From positions 1 through 64,000 of the forward strand of contig JARBJD010000378.1 of assembly GCA_033064195.1 (NCBI GenBank): a stretch of DNA of 64,000 bases. The letters run 5' to 3'. The notes below the pieces were generated by a model. It worked only from the letters and a program-made list of their open reading frames with translations, made no database searches and was not told where the DNA came from. The stretch's first letter is position 1. Each line of letters starts with the position of its first letter. The translations under genes and the position numbers were made by a program. This DNA is from Blattamonas nauphoetae (Eukaryota > Preaxostyla > Oxymonadida). Positions 44,674 through 54,516 of this stretch are shown one piece after another.

Positions 44674-45984
44674 CCGGGTGTCCCATAAGTCTTGGTTTTT
44701 CCGAATTGCGGAAGAACGACGCTGTTTTGGAACAAATCATATTGTGGCATGAAGTCATCAGCTCACTTGTCACCTTCTGGATGAATAAAGGAACCATGAG
44801 GGAAATTGCCAAACATTATCCCGCACACTCCCGATCACGACAGCAGCCATCTCTAACATTGTGAAGCTGATTTCTTGAGAGATTCTTTGTGACTGGATTG
44901 CCTTTACTTTGTGATGCACTCGGTATTGTATCTCTTTTCTGAATCTTTCCAGTTATTCATCTTCATCTCTGATTGGTCAATCCAAAGTCCGTTTATCACA
45001 AATCCTTCGCCATCCAAATCTTCCATTCATGATACATTCATCTTCGCCTGTCATTCTCTCTGTTTCTGAAATATATTGAAGCCCAGATATGATACAGTCT
45101 GCCACCACTTCTTTGCGATCATCATAATTCCACTTTTTGACAGTCGTCTCTCGTGTGACCTATTGTACGTGTCAAGAACGAATCGAACAGTGGGACGCAT
45201 TCATTTGAAGCAGCGGAACGTGACAATGAGTGTCATGTGCCAAAACCCCCAAAAACACGATTCTACTCGCTGGCGATGTGAATCGATGACGTCATCCGTC
45301 CAAATCTCAAAATAGTCTGTATCTCTCACTCATTTTTTCTCTTGTATATTCTCTTTATCTTCACCAGATGTCCTATCAGGGCCAATCCACATCAATCGAA
45401 CACCCGATCTCCAAGCCCTGCATTGATTGCAATATATTCAGCCACATCAAGATCTCATCTTTCAGATCGCGAACTGTTCACTTGACATCAACTTAAACGT
45501 GAGATGACGTCGATTTTTGGATCTCTCACGCCTTCGTTTTGGACGTCACTTCCAGAATTGACAGGTATCGTCATCTTCCTTTTTATTTCAAAAATGCATT
45601 CATTCAGACTGTTTTCTCTTCATTGGACAGCCTTGACGTTGTTGTTTGTCTCCACTTTTCATGATATGGATGGTTTCCTGTTCGCTCTTGTGGACCAGCT
45701 CGCCATTTGCCAAACGCTCTACATGCCATAAATCTTCAGTATCTTGCTTCTCACTGTCCGAAAGTTTTGTGGTTTAACAAAGCTGCCCGTATCATTCATA
45801 ATGATTGTTGGGGAAAATTTCCTGTTTTTGGATTGCTCTGTTCTCACTTCACATTGAACCAATTCTCTTCATGTTCATTTTCACAGTGACAGTTGCTCAG
45901 AGGATTATGTGAGAAAAATGAAGAACGTTAAAACATGAAGTTGATTCCAAGAATTTAATTTTCCAAGATTAATGGGACACCCGG
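44674..45984. mobile_element. mariner-type DNA transposon nested in the DIRS element
   Basis: A 1311-bp insert with ends CCGGGTGTCCCATAAGTCTT and, reversed, CCGGGTGTCCCATTAATCTT (20 of 22 bases match), flanked by TA on each side. The size, the TA duplication and the GGGTGTCCCATAA-type end fit Tc1/mariner elements. The interior has no open transposase; frames at 45076-45315 and 45504-45731 are short and I cannot find D..D..D motifs. It is therefore a decayed or non-autonomous copy, placed between the RNase H and recombinase parts. Confidence 0.8.
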
Positions 45985-45986
45985 TA

Positions 45987-47764
45987 TGGGCCGAGGATGA
46001 TCTGTGTTGGATTGAGTGAGTGGAGGAGATGTGACCAAGTCTGTCCGGGCCATAGCGGAGTGATGATCACCGCGTTCGATGGCCTCTCCAACTGAACTTT
46101 CATCAGAACTCGTGTTATCAATGACACCGGAGGGTGAAGGAGAGGATGAGTCATCCCGCTCCAACTGACGGACAGAGAGTCTTTTCCAGCTGCGTGTCCG
46201 TCCTCGAATCGACTCCAATATACTGGACATTGTTTGTTTTTGTTGCTGGCGAATAAGTCGACTAGCGGAACGAAGTTCCATTCCTGTTTTAGTCTCTGGA
46301 GGACTTCCGGGAGGAGATGGAATTCTCCCTGTGGAGGTAGTCGCGAGAGAGCGTCCGGAACCGAGTTCGACTTTCCGGCAATGTGTTGTACTGAAACAAA
46401 GAGGAGTTGCATTCGCTCGGCTGTCTTCAGGACGCTCCTGGTAATCTGTTTGAGCGTCTGGCCAGCTCGTTTCTTTCCGAGGTTGTAAACCGCAGCTGTA
46501 CTGTCCGATTGGACGGATATTGCATGTATTTGATTCTGTTTGAAATACGGTTGGAGTTGACGGATGCTGCTGCCGACCGCAGCAGTCTCTTTCCAATTGC
46601 TTGTGTGCTGTTTCTCCATCTCGTTCCACATTCCGTGAACATACGTCTCCAAGCCGTTGTGAACCAGGACTGCACCCCAACCGGACGGGCTTGCATCTGT
46701 TGTGAGCACCGCCTGACTTGTTTTGGGAGCGAAGTTGAGTGGATCGTTCTTCTCGATCCTGTGTTTCCAAAAGTGGATCTCTCCTAACAGAACCGGGGTT
46801 AAGAGTGAGGAACCATTCCAGCCAGCCTTGCGAACTGCTCGATGCAACGTCGTCTGCATTTCTCGGAGGTACAAGCTTGCTTCTGGGACGGACGTCCGTA
46901 AAAACTGAGGGTTCCAATCAGACTGGACAGTTGTTTTGTCGGAATCGTCTTCCTCTCGATGCATCGACTCGTCATCAATTTGAGGAGTGATAGGACTTTC
47001 ATCTTCCTCGTTTCCGTGATCCTCACGGTTCGATTGGCTGAGTTGATGGTCCACCCTAAAAACTCCACCTCCTGCGATGGGACTAAGCAACTCTTGTTCT
47101 CTGCGATGATAAACCCCAACTCCTCCATCCTCCGCTTCGCTTCTCTGGTTTTGAAATGAGACTCCTGCTGCGTCTTTGTAATTAGGAGTAAATCGTCCAG
47201 GTAGTATACAATCGCGATCTGTAACTGCTCTCGGAGAGATTTCACCGCTACTTTCATAATTTCCGAAAAGGTCCGAGGTGCTGTCGACAATCCGAAGGGG
47301 AGAGCATTGAACTGGAATATCTCTCCCCTGAACCTGAAACAGAGAAAGGGTCGAAGAGGTGGGGATAGTTGTACATGGAGGTATGCCGAATGAATATCCA
47401 TTGTTGTGAGCCAGACTCCCTCCGAGATCAAGTCGAGTGATGTTTGTAAGTTTTCCATTTTGAAGTGTTCTGAGATGATCTGTTGGTTGAGTCGGGTTGC
47501 ATTCAATACTTTTCGGAACTTTCCACCTTTCTTCTGCACTAGGAAAGTTGGGAGGATCAACTTTGCTTGATTTGGTTGAATTCGGCTGACCGCGCCAATT
47601 CTGATCTCTTCCTCCAGGAGTGTCTGGTACTCTTGGATCATCGCTGGTGTGCCTGTAAGGGGAGCGCTGGCGCGAGTGTTTGCAATATTGACGGGGACTC
47701 GGGGCTCCTCCACGCCCACACTGCTCCTGTGGTGATGATTGATTTTCCTCCGATCTTCTCCCAC
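45987..47764 (-). CDS. DIRS reverse transcriptase and RNase H
   Basis: The reverse transcriptase shows LTTMDIHSAYLHVQL (first catalytic Asp), LPFGLSTAPRTF and the active-site IVYYLDDLLLI (YLDD). RNase H follows in an overlapping frame, with LTTDASPSGWGAVL, NWKETAAV and VQSDSTAAVYNLG supplying the acidic residues, then HIAGKSNSVPDALSR. Together they copy element RNA into DNA. The domain order and the tyrosine recombinase next door identify the DIRS group. Confidence 0.9.
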
Positions 47765-47810
47765 GCGTGCAGCCTCATCAAAAGACGTCCTGTAATAATC
47801 GTTGGTTGTT

Positions 47811-48989
47811 CTACCTTCGGCGATTGAAGTCTGAACCGGGATATTTGGAGGGCCGGTTCCGCCCCCCCTTGGGGGAGAAATGCATCTGAGACTTCAATTG
47901 AGCGACAATGGTCGGAACTATTCTTTCTAGTGCTACTTCTAAGTCTGAACGTGTTGACGACGTTGATTGTTGCGAGCTTGTGAGGAGGCTTGAGTCCACT
48001 GAGGCCGGTTGAGAAATGCCCATCTTGTCCGCCATCTCCAACCAATTTTTAGTTGATAGGAAGCGCGTGTGATGCGCTCTAGTCGCTGCGTCGGCTGCAC
48101 TCACCATTGCGTCAATGATTCTTGGGAGGAAAGCGAAGGACGGGTCCAACTGGTGGATCTCATGATAAACCTGCCCAAGTAACGCAACAGTTACCAAACT
48201 TGATTGTGCTGACATCCGAAGAAGTTGGTCTTGGATGTGCTGGAGCTTGTCATGAGACTCGGGCGTGTCTGCGAACTGCATTTGTATACCCAAAACGGTT
48301 TGGAATCTTCTCGTCTCTGTCAAGAGTTCCTCTCGCTGAAGCGGTGTGAGGACTGTCTTTGTCCAATCTCCTTTGAACCTTGGGAGCTTTTTCTTGAGAA
48401 TCCTCTTGAAAAATCTCGGGAGATCATCTTGATCCTCTCCCGAAGACGAGGTGCCGATACTGCCGCTGGATGATGAAAATGAGGAGTCGCTATCGCTACT
48501 TCTAGTTTTTCTGCTTCTTTGACGTGATTTCAGATGCTTTTTCTTCATTTCCCGGTTATCCTGTGCTCGTCGGGAACGACGATGGTTGCTATGGGATCGG
48601 TGGGAGTTATGCTTATTCCTACCCTTCTTGCAACTCCTCTTCCTATTCTTTCGTCGGTATTTTGTTGACCTTCTTTCGTCATTGGTCGAGTCCAATGAAC
48701 TTGAAGAATCTTCATCTGAAGAAGATGTGACTGTTGAATGTTGCCTTTTAACTTTGGTGATAGGCAGTTCAGTTTGAGTCGAAGCTTGTGATCCAATTGA
48801 TTGCATGGACTGTGTTGCTGATGATGCAACTCGATTAGGAGGTGAGGAGCTGTCGAGTGAAAAACGATTCACAGCGTCTTCATGTTCGAGACGAAGGCCT
48901 TCGGAAATCATCGTAATAACCTCACGCGGTATTGGAGGATATGTGGGAGGTTCTGGAGGGACTAAAAGATCGGAGGTTGTAGAATCCAT
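47811..48989 (-). CDS. DIRS gag-like protein (392 aa)
   Basis: First gene of the element. Near residues 100-180 it is extremely basic with Arg/Lys/Ser runs (RSCKKGRNKHNSHRSHSNHR), followed by a Ser/Asp-rich stretch and a helical region. The C-terminus has a Gly/Pro/Arg-rich end. That is typical of nucleic-acid-binding gag-like proteins of DIRS elements. No zinc knuckle is seen. Confidence 0.65.
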   Translation of the reverse strand: MDSTTSDLLVPPEPPTYPPIPREVITMISEGLRLEHEDAVNRFSLDSSSPPNRVASSATQSMQSIGSQASTQTELPITKVKRQHSTVTSSSDEDSSSSLDSTNDERRSTKYRRKNRKRSCKKGRNKHNSHRSHSNHRRSRRAQDNREMKKKHLKSRQRSRKTRSSDSDSSFSSSSGSIGTSSSGEDQDDLPRFFKRILKKKLPRFKGDWTKTVLTPLQREELLTETRRFQTVLGIQMQFADTPESHDKLQHIQDQLLRMSAQSSLVTVALLGQVYHEIHQLDPSFAFLPRIIDAMVSAADAATRAHHTRFLSTKNWLEMADKMGISQPASVDSSLLTSSQQSTSSTRSDLEVALERIVPTIVAQLKSQMHFSPKGGRNRPSKYPGSDFNRRR

Positions 48990-48998
48990 TTGTGATCA

Positions 48999-49085
48999 GG
49001 GACCTGGAACCCACACTTCACGGACCTTATCTCAACGAAGTGGGAGCTAAGGTTTGTGAGGAGCGGCTGGCAAGAGAGCTCCTCT
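48999..49085. repeat. DIRS right inverted terminal repeat
   Basis: Inverted partner of 43103-43164 over its first ~60 bp, with an extra outer edge ending GGCAAGAGAGCTCCTCT that is matched in the internal complementary region. Confidence 0.88.
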
Positions 49086-49298
49086 CGTCCAGTCTGGGCA
49101 ACGAGGCTCTCACAGACTACTTTCCCAAACTGAAGGGAGGAGCAGGATGGGACTTGTATCCGTTTAATCGATATGCCATACAGAACATGAAAGTGACAAA
49201 TCAAGGATCAGCATGTTTGCGAGGAAGAGAGGGACAGCGAGTGGTGTTGGAGGCAGATGGACGAGAAGGAAAGCGAAAGTTGAAACTGTCGCAAGATG

Positions 49299-49770
49299 GA
49301 GAGACACAGCCAACCTTCTTCACGAACATCCCAGTTCCATTCCGATTCGCTGTGCAAACCTACAAGACTAGATATCAATATTATATTGAGTCAGTTGAAA
49401 TTGAATCAATTGAAGTCGTGTCCTCGCCGCAGATGGTTGGAGGAACGATTGCTGTCCCGATGGATGAATAAAGCAAAACAAACCACTTCACACTTTCATG
49501 TTTCTTTTCTCTCTTCATTTGTGTTTCACATACACACAAAAACAGTCGAATGGTGTTTCTGTTCTGAAACGTGAAGTGGAAGAGAGGGAGGACTCGTCGA
49601 AGAATGGATCGAATGACACTGTGTTGGGTGAGGAGCAGTGTTCGTGAAGTCGAGTGACCCAATGATCGATCTCAAGAGCAATCGACTCTTATGGAAGGAT
49701 TGGACATCAAATGGACAACACCAGGTGTTGTTTCCCCAACCACAACAGAAAGCAGAACAGTTCGAACTCA
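49299..49770. repeat. Inverted duplication, copy P (kinase 3' end and flank)
   Basis: Reverse-complement match to 54517-54917 plus 55318-55385. It includes the last ~55 codons of the kinase gene and about 300 bp beyond its stop. Confidence 0.85.
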
Positions 49771-50725
49771 TAAATCCACATCTTCACTCCCATCCTCCCC
49801 AACACGAACAATTCGAGTGCGTGCAGGTGGTCGCACGAACACTTCGATTGTGGAGAACAGCTGCTTCAATGCGGGGATGGCAAGGTGACAGAAATGCGAT
49901 GTAAATGTGATCGTGCTGATCAACGACACACAATCATCGTGGAATTCCGAGAACAACATCGCATTGGGAGTGCGAACCCAATTCCGCTCCTTGGTCCTCT
50001 CGCTCTCTTTTCCCCACAATCTTGCTTGCGAGAGCAGGATGGGAGATGGAGAAGAGGTGCTTACGGTTGAGAATGAGTGTGGTGTCGTTTTGATGGCGGA
50101 TGGAGAAGATCTCAAACCAAAATTGATGGCCAGACTGTTAGAGTGTCGTCGATGTGTCTGACCTGTGTGGGGGAAGGAAAGCGGTTGGAATTGTCACAAA
50201 TCGATCTTCTTGTCTCTGCTTGTCAGTCCGTCCAATCTTCCTTCTGTCACAATGACCACTTTCAACGAGCATCCTGAGAGTCGTCATATCAAACGACGAA
50301 GAAGCTGAAGCCAGTTCTCTCCAAAACGGTGCGCTCCCACAACTCCGACTCCCGACAACACAAACCCATCCCACTCACGCGCGTCTCCCAGTCGGTGTGA
50401 GAGGTCCCGACAGTTGGGAAGAATTGAAGATGAACAACTCTACTGTTTTGTTCTGAGCGTCGTCTCGAGCGAGCTGAGACGATTGTGGGAGCGGATTGAG
50501 CCTGTCGAAGAAGAAAGACGAAGAAGAAAGATGAAGAAGAAAGATGAAGAAGAAAACTGAGAACACGAGACATCCACAAACCTTGGCTGTTTGTCATCAC
50601 AATTGTGATTCAACGAAAACGTGTTTGTTTCCAGATTTCTGTTGAACGCGAGTGTGTTCGGCCGCATCAAAAACTTCGACATGCTCTCGTTATGTCTGGC
50701 CAGTCGAAACTGACTTTGAAATCAA
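49771..50725. other. Intergenic, no supported gene
   Basis: Short frames on both strands. Around 50510-50560 there is a GAAGAAGAAA-rich low-complexity run. Nothing recognised. Confidence 0.4.
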
Positions 50726-50784
50726 TCACAATGGAGAAGTCGACAATACGGCCAACGATGGAGTGATCCGATGAGCACACTTAA

Positions 50785-53090
50785 TCATGAGGTGTGTGTG
50801 GGGGATGGGGGTGTGAAGGTGTGTGGGGGAGGAGGGATGAAGACGTGTTTTGTGAGGTTCTGGTTGAGGGAAGAGAGTTGGGAGAGATACGGATGGGGCT
50901 GTTGGATGGTTGTGTCTTTCACATTCTCGTCGTCTTTGTTTTGAACTGTTGACATTGTCTTCCGCTTCTCTCTCCTCTTCTGAAGTTTCGCTTGCATCGA
51001 CACCTCTCCCGCCGTCGCCAACGACTCGTTCTGCTCCACCAGCGACTTCTGATTGAGAAGCACTTGCAGAACATCGTCCTGTCTCGTCTGACTCTCCTCC
51101 TCGCTCCCTTTCACGAAGAACGGGTTCCCTCTCCTCTCCTCCCTCTCCCCGCTCCCCCCTTCCGGCACCGCTCTCGACCCCCTCGAATTCGCCAACACTG
51201 TCGACTCCGCTAAGTTGTGACACGTCCCCTTCCACGCATACTGCCCCGACGGATCGTTCACAAACAGGAACAGACTGTTCCCGACCGGATGGTCTTCTCT
51301 GATCGACGCGATCGACTCGACTGTCGAGATGACTGTCGAGTTGTTTTGGATGTACTGCTTCATCACTCGCTCCGCCGTCACTTTCAGTGGGCGGTGGGAG
51401 CGGTATAGGTTTTTGAAGCTTGTTGCTGTTGTCGTCGGGGCTGTTGCGGATGTTTGTGTGGATGAGGTGGCGGGAACGACTCTGTCTTGTTTCTGGTGGT
51501 CTTTCTCTTTCTCTGACTCCGTCGGTGGGTGTGTCTTTCTCCAGCTCTTTTGGTGGTTGGTTCTCCTTCCCTTCCTCTTCAGCTGTCTTCTCCTCATCTC
51601 CTTCCAACTGATTCGACTCGCTGTTATCCTCTTGCTTTGACATGTCTTCGTTCTGCTTCTGTTCCTCCTCCTCCTTCTCCAACTCGCGCGAGAGAGGTGG
51701 ATTCGGTGCCAACTGGACTGGCTTCTTTTCTGCCGATTCTGCCGTCTCCTTCTCCCCTTTCTCCAAAATGAAGTGTGACAGCTGGTCGGTGATCCGCTGT
51801 GCCTCCTTCTTCGCCACATCCGCCGACGAAAGATACGACGAGACAGCCGAATCGTGCGGAAGCGGGTATTGTTGGAAGCCGACGAGAAGGTTTGTCGTGA
51901 GTGTCTTCGCCGTGTATAGCTGAGAGCTCGCTGGCCAGATCTGGTTCTGTGTGAGATCGGTGACGGGCTGTCGAGGGGGGATGGAGGGCTGGCAGGAGAT
52001 GGAGAACTGGACGTGCGATAATTGCTGGCTAATCAACTCGACGTCTTCCTTCGAGTTGAGAGAGTCATCGGAATCCATCACAATCGAATATAACTGCCTC
52101 ATTTCTCTCCACTTCTGCAATTCCTGCTGTCCTCTCGCCCTCTTTTCCGACAGAACCTCTCCCTCACTTTCCTGTTCCTGCTTCTCCTCCTGCTGGTTGT
52201 CGTCTCTCTCCCAAACTTGGAAAAAGGGCGTCAGAGTCAGCGTCTGGCTGCTGCTGTCGCTGATATCCGTCGGGACGAGAGTGACATCAGGCCGAGCGGG
52301 CTCGCTGTTGTGGTTGATGAAGAAGACGTACGGCTTGTCTTGGTCGGCCAGGTGCGGAATTGACTTGTCGCCGTACTGGTGTCCGAAGGCGTAGAGAGTG
52401 GAAAGGAGGGTGATGTCATCGCGGCACATGATGACGAATTGTCTGCAGGAAGGATGAATGGAAGAAGAGAAAATGGGAGGAGAAGAGAAGTGAAAAGAGG
52501 AAGTCAGAAGAGAAGCGAAAGTGGAAGAGAGAACCGTTGAGGATGATGGAATGGGGTTGCACACTCTCCGGTCTCGTTCAGTGTCAGATCCTTCAAAAAC
52601 GGCCACAGGAACGCAGCCAATGGTTTCGTGCCTCTGATGTCGTTGCAGAAGAGCGGCACAACCGCATGCAGAGTCACCGACCGAAGTTGGAGAGGCGAGA
52701 CGGGGCTGATCGCAATCGACAGAGTTGCGTAGAACTGGGAGATGTTGTTGGGCGAGAGGGGAAGAGAGCAGTATGACGTGATCAGCGTGAAATACGCCGA
52801 AGCAGCGACTGAAGTTCCCGAGACGTACTGAAGACAGGTGGAAGAGACAAGAAAGGCAAGAAAAGTGAAAAGAGGAGAAAAGACACCATTCCTGACCGAG
52901 AATGGTCTTCGAAGATTGAGCCAGATTTTTGGTCTGCCTGAAAGTGGAGAAGACCCGTGTGGGAGAAATCCTTCTCTTCGATAATCGCTTGGACGAGCCA
53001 CGAGTCACAGAACGACAAGATTAAATGTGATGCAAAAAAAGGTTTAATCACGAAGTGGGAAGAAAACACCTCCAGAAGAGTATTCGTCAT
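50785..53090 (-). CDS. Three-exon host gene of unknown function; one frame break
   Basis: Minus-strand gene. Exon 1 is 53090-52887, starting MTNTLLEVFSSHFVIKPFFA. Intron 1 is 52886-52828 (59 nt, GTGTCT...TTCAG), joining DHSRSGM to YVSGTSVAAS in phase. Exon 2 is 52827-52535. Intron 2 is 52534-52443 (92 nt, GTTCTC...TGCAG), joining HHPQR to QFVIMCRDD. Exon 3 runs from 52442 to 50785. The first ~220 residues are globular and hydrophobic. The rest is a long charged linker (KEEEEQKQNEDMSK), a second folded part (LYRSHRPLKVTAERVMKQYI, then FLFVNDPSGQYAWKG) and a Lys/Arg-rich helical end. Between about 51650 and 51400 the frame shifts by one base with no acceptable intron, so the copy is either damaged or has a base-call error. 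I do not recognise the family. Confidence 0.7.
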
Positions 53091-53122
53091 GTCTTTGAAA
53101 TGAAAAGTGGGTTCCTCTGTTT

Positions 53123-54184
53123 CTATCGACGATTTGGAACGTTCGCTCCAGAGGCAATGTGCAATTTGGCTGAATAGCTATAAACGAGCCAACGCCATTT
53201 TTCAACACCAACAGTCAGAGCATGTGGTTCAACCACATCATCAAATCCTTCCATTTTCAACGAACGAAGAATTATCGCTTTTGATTGACGAAGTTGGGGA
53301 CTTTCGTCGATTTGGTCAATAAGTGCATCAACCATTCCCGACATCAACTTGAACATGGCGACTTGGCATTCGATGGACATCAGACAGCTTGAGATTGCGA
53401 AAGAAACAGGAAGTGCAAGAACAAAATCCCTGGTTGGATGATGTTCAGGACATATTTCGATGAGACGAGCAAGAAGAGACACAAAATTGTCAGCTTGGCC
53501 TCCTTCCACGATCGAGAAGCGGCAGGCACAGAGATATCGACAATATTGCTCTGATGGAACGAGCACTTGTTTCAGGACTGTCCCATAAATCTGTAATCGT
53601 CTGTCTGGTTCAGTTTGGCGGACAGTAATCAAGATGGTTGGGATAACACTCATCAGAAATGAATCGAGAATTGAAATGAGACGAGAGTGAATATCTTTCG
53701 CTCCTGTGAAAGAGATGGACGGTGCATGGAGAGAGGTAAGAAGGTGAGGAATGAGGTCAGTATCGAGGAGGTTCAGTTTGAGATCGTGATCACACTTCCA
53801 AAGTTGAGATTCGAGCATCTCGATGGTTGATTCAATTATTCTCTGATTGGACGTTGAAATGAGTGTAGCAATAGATTTAACAAATGTGAGCATAGATTTG
53901 TCTGGTGAGGATGGGTTCAGTGAAAGAATGAGAGAATGTGGGCCAGCACCTTTGGAAGGCCTCAGTTGATCAAGAAATTTCACCGCTTTATGTTCCAATG
54001 AAGAATCAAGCGGAATATTGTCTGATACAACCTTCATAAATGATAGATACATTGATAAGTGCTCAGAAGTCGACACGATTTGATGTCCATCCCAATCGAG
54101 GAAGGACGAGACGCAGATGGATGGTGAAAAAGGTATGAAGGGGATGCCAGATAGAGAGTGATCAGATGAGTCGATAACGGACAT
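53123..54184 (-). CDS. ARM/HEAT-like alpha-solenoid protein (353 aa), oxymonad family
   Basis: Single intact minus-strand exon. I take the ATG at 54184 (MSVIDSSDHSL) because the frame above it begins only with a TTG. The protein is a run of amphipathic helices: FLDWDGHQIVSTSEHLSMYL, VSDNIPLDSSLEHKAVKFLD, FVKSIATLISTSNQRIIEST, VLVPSEQYCRYLCACRFSIV, LLARLIEICPEHHPTRDFVL. The ending GWRVVYS-like (EKWRWLVYSYSAKLHIASGAN) and the order of blocks match a very large oxymonad family whose members I know by pattern (F-x-DW near the start, ICP-x-H-x-PT-x-(D/E)FVL in the last third). No signal peptide or membrane segment. The function of the family is unknown; protein-protein binding is usual for such solenoids. 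Confidence 0.85.
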   Translation of the reverse strand: MSVIDSSDHSLSGIPFIPFSPSICVSSFLDWDGHQIVSTSEHLSMYLSFMKVVSDNIPLDSSLEHKAVKFLDQLRPSKGAGPHSLILSLNPSSPDKSMLTFVKSIATLISTSNQRIIESTIEMLESQLWKCDHDLKLNLLDTDLIPHLLTSLHAPSISFTGAKDIHSRLISILDSFLMSVIPTILITVRQTEPDRRLQIYGTVLKQVLVPSEQYCRYLCACRFSIVEGGQADNFVSLLARLIEICPEHHPTRDFVLALPVSFAISSCLMSIECQVAMFKLMSGMVDALIDQIDESPQLRQSKAIILRSLKMEGFDDVVEPHALTVGVEKWRWLVYSYSAKLHIASGANVPNRR

Positions 54185-54516
54185 GATTGGGAGTCTCAGA
54201 CAAGTTGTGTGAATAAGGGGCAAGATCTCGATAGGTCAGCCCAGAATACACGAACATTGAGAAAAAGAATACAGAATCTGGTTTGACAAGACGCAGGTGC
54301 TGTGGTGTGTTGGAATACGTCTCCAATCTCGTTGGCCAAATTGTGTGTTGGGAGGGTCGCCCACGTGAAATGCTTGGGAAATCAGGTGTTCGTTCACTGA
54401 TCGGAGAGTGCTTGTCATTCTTCCACAAACAGCTCTACATTGAAAACATCCAGAACGAACATTGGTCGACCATCAAATGAGTTGGGTTTTGAGAGTCACT
54501 GCTCCTCAGAATGACA

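Larger units (their letters stand above)
43103..49085 (-). mobile_element. DIRS-type tyrosine-recombinase retroelement, largely whole apart from a nested insertion
   Basis: A ~6-kb retroelement coded on the minus strand in the order gag-like (47811-48989), reverse transcriptase/RNase H (about 45987-47764), tyrosine recombinase (43505-44671). It has inverted terminal repeats (43103-43164 and 48999-49085 share about 60 bp from GGGACCTGGAACCCACACTT) and an internal complementary region at 43335-43412 that joins copies of the two outer edges, the arrangement used by DIRS elements to circularise. No target-site duplication, as expected for a tyrosine recombinase. It sits in the 3' exon of the host kinase gene and contains a mariner-type insertion. 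Few other breaks; it looks young. Confidence 0.92.
40584..49471 (+). pseudogene. Host protein kinase gene split by two transposable elements
   Basis: Serine/threonine-type kinase of a large oxymonad family. Exons: 40584-40614, 40668-40963, 41077-41209, 41275-41557, 41643-42137, then 42996 to about 43102 and about 49086-49471. Four introns of 53, 113, 65 and 85 nt have GTATGT, GTTTGT, GTTAGT and GTTTGT donors. The start MSESIKVPDGY continues as SFVKPINSGGFGSV, giving the glycine loop. The Lys is in HYAGK, the catalytic loop is AHGDVKMEN (HGD for HRD), DLGAAE replaces DFG, and YVSPERM is the APE motif. A coiled coil follows (41740-41940), then a C-terminal beta-rich domain ending GGTIAVPMDE. 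One base is missing near 41533 (ERLLMRILDP is expected across the site). The reading frame resumes exactly after the 858-bp element, and kinase-family sequence resumes after the DIRS element. Certainly inactive here. Confidence 0.88.

Noticed and set aside
44601-44864. A plus-strand gene across the mariner left end
   Set aside because: It spans an element boundary and is mostly the reverse of recombinase sequence.
50726-53008. One continuous 760-codon protein on the minus strand
   Set aside because: This long frame runs straight through two introns, and its final part is out of frame with the better coding sequence. The intron-based model from 53090 fits the sequence better.
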